IMG/VR virus record: IMGVR_UViG_3300042555_002820
Span: 43,983 to 107,982 of that record
Length of the DNA: 64,000 nt
Source of the DNA: a virus
Reading direction: 5' to 3' (one strand)
This document shows, one piece after another, positions 42,525 to 51,270 of the stretch (positions are counted from its first letter, which is position 1; every line of letters begins with the position of its first letter). A model generated the notes under the pieces. That model was given only the letters and a program-made list of their open reading frames with translations. It did no database searches and was not told the origin of the DNA. Made by a program: the position numbers and the translations under genes.

Positions 42525-45500
42525 ATGTCACTAACAGGAAAAACCATAGGCCAATTAACCTTATTAGGAACTCCAACTGCGGATACTTTAATTCCGGTTG
42601 AATATAATGATGCAACGTATCATATTGAGTTCTCATCAATAACTTCTAACTCAACAGTTGAGGTAACTTACTCTGAACTTGTTGATAAAATTACTGGTGA
42701 GACATTAAACACAGGAAGTTATTATATCATAACCGACTTTAGAACTTGTTATGACCAACCTGATTTTAATGTTAATGGTGCTCCAATCACCACTGGTAAT
42801 TATAAACAATCAGATGTTGAACCTATTGTAGTTTTTGCAACAAGTGCAAACACAATTAGTACTACGGCTTATCAACCATTATATCCAAATGATAGAATTC
42901 AATATGATTGGACGTGGAATATGACAGAGGTTACCTCAGGAACTTCTTATGGTAGAATTACTGAAAGAATTGATGAGTTCAATAACAGAACAGATTATGA
43001 CCATAGAACGATTTTATTCAAAAGATATCGTTTGTATACCTATAGAGAAGGACTACGTTTAAATGGTACTATAGAATTATTTAATAATGGTATTGTTAGT
43101 GGTACTAGCACATCTTTTACTGCGTTAACCGTTGGTGATGTTGTTTATATACCTAATGCCGACCCTAGTTATTATGAAATTATTGGTATAACAGGTAACA
43201 CAAGTATGAGAGTTTCTGGCGATACAATAGGTACTACTGGAACAGGTTCAACGTTTTATTTAGCGGTTGACGAAAATAACGATGGTGGTGGATATTTCAG
43301 TTATAAAAGAACAAATGTTAAAACAAATGATTTTATTGAATATACAACATTTGGTGATGCGATTGATGAAAGTTTCGCTAAAAATAACTACATAGGTAAT
43401 TTTGCAAATATTCATACAAATATTGACCCACCATACACTTTTTTATTAGCCAACAATGTGTTTATAGAAGGTCATTATTTAAGTAACAAATTTGGTGATT
43501 GGTGTTTTAATAATACTTTTGGTACTGATAATGAAAATAATATTTGGGGAGATTGGTGTTATCAAAATGTATCAACGAATGATATTGACTTTAATATTAT
43601 TGGACATTATTTTCACGATAACCTAATAAATACTAATTTAACTTCAAATAATATTGGTAACAATTTTAACAATAATCAACTATTAGGTGAAAATAGTGAG
43701 GATTTTGAGGATAACATAATTGGTAACGGTTTTAATAATAATATTATTTATTCTAGGTTTTATAAAAATGAAATATTAGATAATTTTAACGATAATGTAA
43801 TTGGTGATTTTGGTAACTTAGATGATTATGAATTTTACAGAAATTATATCCGTAATAATTTTAATCAAAATATTATAAGAGATGATTTCCAAAATAACCA
43901 AATAGGAAGTAATTTCAATAATAACACTATAAATGGTGAATTTATTGGTAATACAATATTGAATGGTTTTAATAATAATCAAACTGGTGATTATTTTGCT
44001 CTAAATAATATTGGTAATGGGTACAATAATAACAATGTATATGATAATTTCAGAAATAATAGCACAGATTATTATTTTTACAATAACATAATTAGCAATA
44101 ATTTTAATGAAAACAATGTAGGGATAGATTTTCAAGATAATAGACCTTATAACTATACTCTATTTGGTTGGAATAATTTATCAACAGTATCAACAAGAAA
44201 TTACGAGCTTTTTTATGACGCTATTGACACTGATTTTAATGATAAAGTATTAGGTAAAGAATTTGTGATGAAAATAATTTCAACATCACAATACTTTAAA
44301 ATTAAATTTACTCAATGGACAAGTGGTAATGGAGGTGGATTCCAATATGAAAGACAAGAAATTGATTTTAGCGGTAGCCCTATAGGTAATTCAATTACTT
44401 TTAACAAAACAAACGGAGGTTCTGAAGTTGACATTATTGTTGAGGGTGTTGTTGAAATAACTAGAGGTGATTCAGATGGTATTTATAATATTGCAACAGA
44501 AGGGTCGTGGAATTCTGGCGTTTCACCACAGGATACTGAATGGAACTCAATTTACACACAAACAAATAATGGTAATAATTTTAGAAATAATGTAATTGGT
44601 AATAATTTTGAGGATAATATCATAGGTGATAATTTCGAAGATAATCAAATTGGTTTTGATTTTCAAAATAACGAAATTACAAATGACTTCAATAAAAATG
44701 AAATTGCTTCTGGATTCAATAATAATTCAATAAGTGGAGAGACATCCACAAATAGAATCGGTGAACAATTTGAAAACAATACAATATATGGTGATTTTTA
44801 TGATAACCAAATATTCAACGAATTTAAAGGTAATATAACGTATGAGAGTTTTTACAAAAATAGATTAGATTGGGGATTTGGAGGAAATCAAATTAGTGGG
44901 TATTGTGGCGAGAATACCTTCGGACCCATGATTGATAGTAATGACTTTTTGGGTGATGTTTACCAAAATACATTTAAAGGCGGTGTTTTTTCAAACACTA
45001 TTGGTAATAATTTTGCCAATAACAATATCGGTGTCGGTTTTAGTGGTAACATAATAGGTGAAGGTTTTGGAAACGGATATAACGCACCACAAGGTAATAC
45101 CATAGGTAATTATTTTTATGATAATACAATAGGTGAGTATTTCTATAACAATACAATTGCTGATAATTTTCACGATAATGAAGTTGGAAATTATTTCCAA
45201 TGGAATGTAATTAACACAAATATAGATACTACTTATTTCACACTTAATTACGGAAATATTACAGGATTTAGTTATACCGCAGCAGGAACAGGGGCAACAA
45301 ATAATACTTATTCCGGAATACAGGCATGTGGCACCACTCAATCAATGGGTGTCGATGCATCATTTAATGTTGAGGTTTCAGGTGGAACAGTAATTGGTGT
45401 TAGTGGAAACAGTGAAGGTAGATTGTATCAAAATAATGATGAACTAACAATACTTGGAACTCAAATTGGAGGTGTAACCGGTGTTATTGATGGATTCTCA

Positions 45501-46175
45501 AGTGACGCTGTCGGTAAATCAGGAACTACTGGAACATATGATAATGTATTTGCACAAGGTACTGGTGCGGGTGAGAACGGAAGTTTTAATATTATTGTTG
45601 TTGATGATTTAGTTGATAGTATATCATTAAGTGGTGGAGGAAGTTCATATTTGATTGGGGATGTATTAACCATTGACGGTAGTGTATTTGGTGGTGTTGA
45701 TGGCGTTGATGACATCACAATAACCGTTAGCTCAATTTATTCTGATGATATTGTAATTACAGTAACTGGTACAACATCAGGTTCTTCATTCTATCAACAT
45801 TACACCAAACAAATTTTTGAAAGAAGATTAGGTGACAAAAGAGTATCTTTTTATGATGAAGATGATATCTTAAATGTTGATTCAGTATATGAAATCTTAG
45901 GTTATATTCCAGGGTATAGTCAACCTATATCATTCCCCCTCAATAATTCAAGTTTTGAGTTTGAATGTGATGGAAACTATACTAATAATGGTGCCACTAG
46001 CGGGTTTAACTCGGATAATGCGCAGGAACTGGTGTCATATTTTAATAGTAACTATAGGTCATTTGGATATTTCTTTGATAATAATGATGGAACTATTGGT
46101 TTATACATTAACCCACCATTAAAACAACAATACTGTCCAAGTGGAACATACTCAATTTATGTATTTAACGATTAA
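42525..46175 (+). CDS. Tail-fibre-like protein with Asn-rich nonapeptide solenoid
   Basis: 1216 residues, no signal peptide. A virion-type N-terminus ('GKTIGQLTLLGTPTADTLIP') leads to two Asn-rich repeat blocks (about 286-542 and 681-899). Here a 9-residue unit close to x-F-x-x-N-x-I-x-x is repeated dozens of times ('NFNNNTING', 'EFIGNTILN', 'GFNNNQTGD'). Such regular spacing of Phe, Asn and Ile suggests a beta-solenoid with Asn ladders. A globular segment (about 545-680) interrupts it. Gly-rich beta domains follow (about 906-1086, 'GTGATNNTYSG'), of a type common in phage fibres. The last 75 residues form a Cys-containing domain shared with the next gene. A receptor-binding shaft is likely. 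Confidence 0.7.
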   Translation: MSLTGKTIGQLTLLGTPTADTLIPVEYNDATYHIEFSSITSNSTVEVTYSELVDKITGETLNTGSYYIITDFRTCYDQPDFNVNGAPITTGNYKQSDVEPIVVFATSANTISTTAYQPLYPNDRIQYDWTWNMTEVTSGTSYGRITERIDEFNNRTDYDHRTILFKRYRLYTYREGLRLNGTIELFNNGIVSGTSTSFTALTVGDVVYIPNADPSYYEIIGITGNTSMRVSGDTIGTTGTGSTFYLAVDENNDGGGYFSYKRTNVKTNDFIEYTTFGDAIDESFAKNNYIGNFANIHTNIDPPYTFLLANNVFIEGHYLSNKFGDWCFNNTFGTDNENNIWGDWCYQNVSTNDIDFNIIGHYFHDNLINTNLTSNNIGNNFNNNQLLGENSEDFEDNIIGNGFNNNIIYSRFYKNEILDNFNDNVIGDFGNLDDYEFYRNYIRNNFNQNIIRDDFQNNQIGSNFNNNTINGEFIGNTILNGFNNNQTGDYFALNNIGNGYNNNNVYDNFRNNSTDYYFYNNIISNNFNENNVGIDFQDNRPYNYTLFGWNNLSTVSTRNYELFYDAIDTDFNDKVLGKEFVMKIISTSQYFKIKFTQWTSGNGGGFQYERQEIDFSGSPIGNSITFNKTNGGSEVDIIVEGVVEITRGDSDGIYNIATEGSWNSGVSPQDTEWNSIYTQTNNGNNFRNNVIGNNFEDNIIGDNFEDNQIGFDFQNNEITNDFNKNEIASGFNNNSISGETSTNRIGEQFENNTIYGDFYDNQIFNEFKGNITYESFYKNRLDWGFGGNQISGYCGENTFGPMIDSNDFLGDVYQNTFKGGVFSNTIGNNFANNNIGVGFSGNIIGEGFGNGYNAPQGNTIGNYFYDNTIGEYFYNNTIADNFHDNEVGNYFQWNVINTNIDTTYFTLNYGNITGFSYTAAGTGATNNTYSGIQACGTTQSMGVDASFNVEVSGGTVIGVSGNSEGRLYQNNDELTILGTQIGGVTGVIDGFSSDAVGKSGTTGTYDNVFAQGTGAGENGSFNIIVVDDLVDSISLSGGGSSYLIGDVLTIDGSVFGGVDGVDDITITVSSIYSDDIVITVTGTTSGSSFYQHYTKQIFERRLGDKRVSFYDEDDILNVDSVYEILGYIPGYSQPISFPLNNSSFEFECDGNYTNNGATSGFNSDNAQELVSYFNSNYRSFGYFFDNNDGTIGLYINPPLKQQYCPSGTYSIYVFND
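43380..45220 (+). repeat. Protein-level nonapeptide repeats (two Asn-rich blocks)
   Basis: 27-nt units, strongly diverged in DNA but regular in protein, code for xFxxNxIxx. The repeat is interrupted between about 44150 and 44560 by a non-repeat domain. Confidence 0.8.
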
Positions 46176-46197
46176 AAACTAAAAAAATAAAAATAGA

Positions 46198-47163
46198 ATG
46201 ACAACAAAATATATTGTAAATAACGTATCGGGACAAACCATAAATGGTGATATAACTATCAATGGAAACTTGGTTGTTACAGGAACAACAACTAATATAG
46301 GTTTTGTAAACTACAGTGCTTTATTAACTCAAACCGAACAAATAACAGGAACCAGTATAACTGATTTCAATTATTCTTTAATAATTGGTGAAGAATATAC
46401 TATAACAAATTACGTATCGGGTGATAGTTTTAGTAATGTTGCACAAGTCACTAGTGGAAATATAAACGAAACTGATTGTGTTTTTATTGCTACAGGTAGT
46501 ACTCCTTCGATTTGGAGTAATGGTTCTGAATTAGTATCAAGTGGTGATTTAGTTGTTGATGTATTAGAAAATACTCTTGGTTTTGATTTAACTTGGGATA
46601 TGAATCCGGGGCCTGGCTCAGGTGTTTATTTTGTATACAACGATATTACAGGGCCGACTTATAATACTTTTGAGAGAGATAAAACATCGGTAATTACCCA
46701 ATTGACATTTTACCCCGCACCTGTTAGTTTAATTTCCGTTTACGCACAACCAGGGTTTTTAGTAACAAAAGATGATATTGTTTATGTACTTGTTACCGAT
46801 TTAGACTCAGGTCAACCAACTGATAACAGATTATATTACACACCCGTAGAAATTAAAATTAAACGAGATACAAACACAACACCTATTGTGGTAAGTGGAA
46901 CTGTTGAGTCAAGTTATTCTTTTAATAATGTTAGTGTTGAGTTAAAATGCGACGGTTCATTTATTGAAGACTTTATTGGTGACGGCACTACGGTAAATGA
47001 TATAACGGAGTTAATTGCTCAATTAAATACTAATGAAGTTACGGCGTTTTTGGGTACTTACTCGGATGCCGGTGACGGAGGAGTTCTTCTATCAATTGCA
47101 ACAAACAAAGCAAATCAATTCTGTTCGACAGGAACATTAAGTTTTGAAGTTTATTCAGATTAA
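46198..47163 (+). CDS. Small tail-fibre-like protein
   Basis: 321 residues. 'SGQTINGDITINGNLVVTGTT' spans about 10-30, the regular beta-turn sequence typical of phage fibre shafts. The middle is beta-rich without known domain. The C-terminal 75 residues ('SVELKCDGSF ... FCSTGTLSFEVYSD') are clearly related to the C-terminus of the preceding protein, with the same Cys and 'GT.S...Y.D' ending. This shared end could be a trimerisation or attachment domain. It starts 22 bases after its larger neighbour and is probably co-transcribed. Confidence 0.65.
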   Translation: MTTKYIVNNVSGQTINGDITINGNLVVTGTTTNIGFVNYSALLTQTEQITGTSITDFNYSLIIGEEYTITNYVSGDSFSNVAQVTSGNINETDCVFIATGSTPSIWSNGSELVSSGDLVVDVLENTLGFDLTWDMNPGPGSGVYFVYNDITGPTYNTFERDKTSVITQLTFYPAPVSLISVYAQPGFLVTKDDIVYVLVTDLDSGQPTDNRLYYTPVEIKIKRDTNTTPIVVSGTVESSYSFNNVSVELKCDGSFIEDFIGDGTTVNDITELIAQLNTNEVTAFLGTYSDAGDGGVLLSIATNKANQFCSTGTLSFEVYSD

Positions 47164-47175
47164 AAATAAAATAAT

Positions 47176-47436
47176 ATGAGAATATGTATATTATGTGAAG
47201 AATCAAAAGTTTCACAAGCAAGAGAAAAAATGAAAAATGATAATATCTTAAAAATAGATTTATCACCAACAGGAGAATTGCCGGCAACTCACAAATTATG
47301 TGTTATGGCGGTTCCCGAAGAAAGGGCAAAAGAACTTATGGACTCAGCCGAACTAACAATAATTGAGGCAATGAACCCAAAGGAATTTTTGGCAAAACAC
47401 AATTTGAAAAAGATTGGAAAACACGGAAACCTATAA
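47176..47436 (+). CDS. Small hypothetical protein
   Basis: 86 residues. 'MRICILCEESKVSQAREKM' at the start, and 'ATHKLCVMAVPEERAKELM' in the middle, look like a small ferredoxin-like alpha/beta fold. No family recognised. It lies 12 bases after the fibre gene and overlaps the next gene by 23 bases, so it is part of the same operon. Confidence 0.6.
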   Translation: MRICILCEESKVSQAREKMKNDNILKIDLSPTGELPATHKLCVMAVPEERAKELMDSAELTIIEAMNPKEFLAKHNLKKIGKHGNL

Positions 47437-48046
47437 GATAAAAAAAAAGTTTATCTCAAAAGATGAAGTACACCAAATAGTAAATTGGATTGATTCTGTT
47501 AATCACACAGGAAATGATAGTAATTATCATTTATCAGAATTGTCCAAAGAACTAAAAGGAAAGTCTTGCATTTTTGATATTTCAAACACACCCCTTACCA
47601 ATTACATCACAAAATTCCAATCAATTTCAGATGTATCTCAAGATACATTACCTGAGTTTATTTACAATATAATTGACCGAATCTCAAAGGAATTTAATTT
47701 TCCAAAAGATAATATTTTTCTACAAGCGGTAGATATGAATAAGGGTGGAAAAATTAATCCACATTATGATGCATCTATTAACGGTTACATTAATTACAAA
47801 TGTAATATTAGTGTTTTATCTGAAAATTATGATTTATTCATTGGTGATGATTCAATTAATATTGAACAAACTGACCTTTATGGGTTTGAAGCGTCTCTCT
47901 ATAAGCATTGGACAAATGAATTTAATTCAAGAAGAGTTTTTCTAAGTTTTGGTTTTATTGTCCCATATAATGTCACGGGTCGAAGTGAAAATGACCCAAG
48001 AGTTAGATTAAGTCAAAGAATACAAAAGTATTTCCAACAACTTTAA
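47414..48046 (+). CDS. 2-oxoglutarate/Fe(II)-dependent oxygenase-like protein
   Basis: 210 residues. The double-stranded beta-helix core carries the iron ligands His117 and Asp119 ('NPHYDA'), a distal His165 ('YKHWTN') and Arg174 ('RRVFLSFGF') for 2-oxoglutarate, the pattern of phage and prolyl-hydroxylase-like 2OG oxygenases. It would hydroxylate an unidentified protein, nucleic acid or small molecule. No ATG fits; the likely start is the TTG at 47414, overlapping the previous gene by 23 bases. It sits 22 bases before a giant Pro/Thr-linker gene, which invites the idea that linker prolines are its substrate. That is inference. Confidence 0.7.
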   Translation: MENTETYKIKKKFISKDEVHQIVNWIDSVNHTGNDSNYHLSELSKELKGKSCIFDISNTPLTNYITKFQSISDVSQDTLPEFIYNIIDRISKEFNFPKDNIFLQAVDMNKGGKINPHYDASINGYINYKCNISVLSENYDLFIGDDSINIEQTDLYGFEASLYKHWTNEFNSRRVFLSFGFIVPYNVTGRSENDPRVRLSQRIQKYFQQL

Positions 48047-48061
48047 TATTTATAAATAAAG
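48045..48061 (+). promoter_or_regulatory. Candidate late promoter
   Basis: AATATTTATAAATAAAG overlaps the stop of the oxygenase gene and lies 7 bases before the ATG at 48069. Confidence 0.5.
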
Positions 48062-48068
48062 TTTTTGG

Positions 48069-51000
48069 ATGCCGGCAACTGTTAAAATTGGTAGTAATAA
48101 TTATAGTGGTCAAACAGCAAATATAGTATTTTACCCTGAAACGGGTGGAACTATAAATGTAGGTCAACAAATTATACCATATAATTATGTAACTGATTAT
48201 TATTTTGGTACATACGAACTTATTTTTACATCAGACCAATATACTTGTAACTTTACAATACCTTCATCAAATCCGTTTCCTGTTTATATCGAACCAACTC
48301 CAGGTCCTAAGACTTATATATTAGATGGAACGTACAAACAAGACCCTGAAAATTTACCAACTAACGATTTTGTTGGGACCACATTTGAGGGTCTTCAGAC
48401 TAATATTTTATTAGAAAAATATTTTGCCGGTACTTTTGATGGAGGTATATCCCAATTCAGAATGTATGTTGAGCCGTTATCGGCACCTGAAGTAAAACAC
48501 AATTTCAAGTTACTGAAGGATAGGTTTAATATGTTTAACCCTGATTGTCCTGATTGTTTATTACCTGAGTGTGAAATTACTGGAGTTACTTATCAATTAG
48601 TAACACCATCAGTTACGGCAACAATAACTATAACTCCATCAAATACTAAAACACCAAGACCTACCGTTAGCCCAACTTCTACTATAACTCCTACTCCAGC
48701 CGAAACCTCAACTCCAACACCTACTAATTGTCCTATTATTGAGCCTACTATAGAACCAACTAACACCCCTACAAGAACCCCAACAATCACAAAAAGTAAT
48801 TCTCCAACACCATCAATTACGAAAACAGAAACTCCTACTAATACTAAAACGCCAACCCCAACTAAAACACCAACTAAGAGTAAAACGCCTATTAGTACAG
48901 TTACTAAATCTCCAAGTCAAACTCCCACAAATACAAAAACACCTACCCTAACCAAAACCCCAACTAAAAGTAAAACACCTATTAGTACAGTTACTAAGTC
49001 TCCAAGTCAAACTCCCACAAATACACCTTCAAACACATCTACTAAGACCCCAACTAAAACACCAACAGTTACGAAAACAAATACCGCAACAAATACACAA
49101 ACTCCATCAAATACTAAAACACCAAATCCGACTAGAACCGCATCCAAAACACCAACACCGACCAAAACATCAACTTCAAGTAATACTCCAACACCTACAG
49201 TCACTAGAACTGAAACACCAACTAACACGGCCACAAAAACTCCAACTAAAACACCTACAGTTACCAAAACAGAGACACCCACTAACACGGTTACAAAAAC
49301 TCCAACTAAAACACCTACAGTTACTAAAACAAAAACACCGACAAATACCCCAACGAAAACTTCAACTAAAACACCTACAGTTACTCCTTCACAAACTTAT
49401 TACCCACCAGAAATAATATACTTTAGTGGTTGTTGTATCCCGTATTATAATTACCAAATATTTACAGTACCATTATCAATTAAAACAGGACTTACTGATA
49501 ATCAAGTTTACTACATTGAGAGTACAGGGTTTTCAGGTTGTGGTACTTACCTCACCGCACTTACGTCCTACGACTTTTCATACTCATATCAAGGGTTTAC
49601 CGCTCAAACAGATTGTACAGAATGTGCAACCATTTCTGTTTGTCCTACACAAACTCCAACCCAAACTCAAACAAAAACACCAACACAAACTCCCACAATT
49701 ACACCAACAAAAACAAAAACACCAACCTTTACTCCGTCTGAGACACAAACTCAAACTCCTTCTAAAACGCCAACTAAAACTACAACACCAACTACGACAC
49801 CAACTAAAACTACAACACCAACTAAGACACCAACAAAAACTAAAACCCCAACTCCAACAGTTACACCAACCTCAACCAAAACTCCAACACCAACAAGAAC
49901 CAAAACTCCAACATCGACAATTACTTCAACAAATACCGCAACACAAACTCCAACTAAAACTCAAACTAATAGTCCTACTCAAAGTAGAACATCAACAATC
50001 ACTCCAACAAATACACAAACAAATACACCAACAAATACTCAAACTCCTTCAAATACCGTTACTCCGACCATTACACCTACAAACACAAAAACACCTACAA
50101 ACACAAAAACACCATTTGCATCACCTGAACCAACTCAAACTCCAACACAAACAAGAACTGAAACCCCAACAAAAACCAAAACCCCAACAAATACCCCAAC
50201 AAATACTCCAACAAAAACCAAAACCCCAACAAATACTCCAACAAAAACAATTACACCAAGTATTACACAAACTAAAACACCTACACCTTCTCAAGGACTT
50301 GGACCTGCATTACAAGATTGTGTAGTTCTTTATGTTAGCGGTCAAGATGTTTACGCTTACAATCCAACAAATAATCAAACATCTCAGTTGAATGTACCAA
50401 ATACTATGTTGGCTAACGATATTGCCCATACTAGTAATAAGTTGTGGTTATCTAGAATGGACTCTAACAATATTATCGAGGAGTGGAATATTAGTTTATC
50501 TCCATTCTTGGCCACTTATAATAGACAGATTACATCACCACACCCATTAGGATTTGGTTTATTCGCTAAAAATGACACAACATTAATTGCAACAAACCCA
50601 ACCACTACTCCTAATCAAATTGTTGAGCTCGACATAACTAATATTAATGCAACATCAACATTCCAATTCAATTTAACTCAAGGAAGAATTGTTACGGGTG
50701 ACTTTATGTTGACAACAAATAATAAACTAATTGTAACAACAACCGACGGAATAAACCAATATGTTGAACAATATAATTATTTAACAACAGGTAAGGAACT
50801 TGAATTTATTGTTAACATCGATAGTCCTGATGGATTATATGTTAATAATGGCGGAATTTATTTAATAAATGGAACATCTACAGGTATAATTTATAACGTA
50901 CAATTAACCCCACCATTCAACACATCATCAACAGTTGCCTTAGGTAGAGATACTAAAGGAACTTCACAGTTGGCTTCATGTGTAACCTCATTCTTCTCAC

Positions 51001-51263
51001 CAATACAAATCACCATCACTCCTTCTGTAACACAAACACCGACTCCGACAATTATACCTGAACCATTTACACCATTCATAGAGTGTTGTGACCCATATAG
51101 AATATTCTCATTGTACAATGTACCTCAGAATGTTCTATCAAGTTTAGTTTCTGACACTACTTATTACATAGAAGCGGTAGGTTTCTCAGGATGTGCGACC
51201 TACTCTCCATTTTTATCAACAGTAAATTACTATTATGATTATATAAGCATTCAAACCCCCTAA
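48069..51263 (+). CDS. Giant modular adhesin with two Cys-Cys modules and a beta-propeller
   Basis: 1064 residues, no signal peptide. Order: N-terminal beta domain (1-175; 'TANIVFYPETGGTINVGQQI'), related to the start of the gene at 61348; Pro/Thr linker (about 178-444); Cys-Cys module (448-524; starts 'GCCIPYYNYQIF'); second linker (526-744); beta-propeller (746-980; 'NDIAHTSNKLWLSRMDSNNI' is a typical blade start); short linker; C-terminal Cys-Cys module (1003-1064). The Cys-Cys modules recur in the genes at 4957 and 51271. Binding of host surface polymers is likely but unproven. It starts a cluster of three adhesins on the + strand, separated by only 7 and 13 bases. Confidence 0.82.
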   Translation: MPATVKIGSNNYSGQTANIVFYPETGGTINVGQQIIPYNYVTDYYFGTYELIFTSDQYTCNFTIPSSNPFPVYIEPTPGPKTYILDGTYKQDPENLPTNDFVGTTFEGLQTNILLEKYFAGTFDGGISQFRMYVEPLSAPEVKHNFKLLKDRFNMFNPDCPDCLLPECEITGVTYQLVTPSVTATITITPSNTKTPRPTVSPTSTITPTPAETSTPTPTNCPIIEPTIEPTNTPTRTPTITKSNSPTPSITKTETPTNTKTPTPTKTPTKSKTPISTVTKSPSQTPTNTKTPTLTKTPTKSKTPISTVTKSPSQTPTNTPSNTSTKTPTKTPTVTKTNTATNTQTPSNTKTPNPTRTASKTPTPTKTSTSSNTPTPTVTRTETPTNTATKTPTKTPTVTKTETPTNTVTKTPTKTPTVTKTKTPTNTPTKTSTKTPTVTPSQTYYPPEIIYFSGCCIPYYNYQIFTVPLSIKTGLTDNQVYYIESTGFSGCGTYLTALTSYDFSYSYQGFTAQTDCTECATISVCPTQTPTQTQTKTPTQTPTITPTKTKTPTFTPSETQTQTPSKTPTKTTTPTTTPTKTTTPTKTPTKTKTPTPTVTPTSTKTPTPTRTKTPTSTITSTNTATQTPTKTQTNSPTQSRTSTITPTNTQTNTPTNTQTPSNTVTPTITPTNTKTPTNTKTPFASPEPTQTPTQTRTETPTKTKTPTNTPTNTPTKTKTPTNTPTKTITPSITQTKTPTPSQGLGPALQDCVVLYVSGQDVYAYNPTNNQTSQLNVPNTMLANDIAHTSNKLWLSRMDSNNIIEEWNISLSPFLATYNRQITSPHPLGFGLFAKNDTTLIATNPTTTPNQIVELDITNINATSTFQFNLTQGRIVTGDFMLTTNNKLIVTTTDGINQYVEQYNYLTTGKELEFIVNIDSPDGLYVNNGGIYLINGTSTGIIYNVQLTPPFNTSSTVALGRDTKGTSQLASCVTSFFSPIQITITPSVTQTPTPTIIPEPFTPFIECCDPYRIFSLYNVPQNVLSSLVSDTTYYIEAVGFSGCATYSPFLSTVNYYYDYISIQTP
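48600..49397 (+). repeat. Pro/Thr-coding tandem repeat with 90-nt and 60-nt higher-order units
   Basis: A 64-nt core at 48871-48934 recurs at 48961-49024 (period 90 nt) with three mismatches, all at synonymous third codon positions. At 49201-49384 a 60-nt unit is repeated three times. The pattern shows duplication followed by selection on the protein sequence. Confidence 0.88.
49645..50298 (+). repeat. Second long Pro/Thr-coding tandem repeat
   Basis: About 218 residues of TPT(K/N/Q)T units with occasional Ser, Arg and a 'FASPEPT' word. It links the Cys-Cys module to the propeller. Confidence 0.85.
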
Positions 51264-51270
51264 AATATAA

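Noticed and set aside
48051-48060. T4-type late promoter TATAAATA in T4 orientation
   Set aside because: TATAAATA does occur there, but across sites the consistent coding-strand core is ATATTTAT. I therefore report that motif and not the T4 element.
48593-49288. Long - strand frames encoding Val/Gly/Leu repeats (GVLVGVGV) opposite the linkers
   Set aside because: They are the antisense of (ACN CCN) repeats, which lack stops on the other strand by composition; no start context or neighbours support them.
49426-50325. 299-codon + strand frame rich in Leu, Gln and Lys inside the 48069 gene
   Set aside because: It is a shifted frame of the Pro/Thr repeat (CAACAAAAACT read as Gln/Lys/Leu) and lies entirely within the well-supported adhesin gene.
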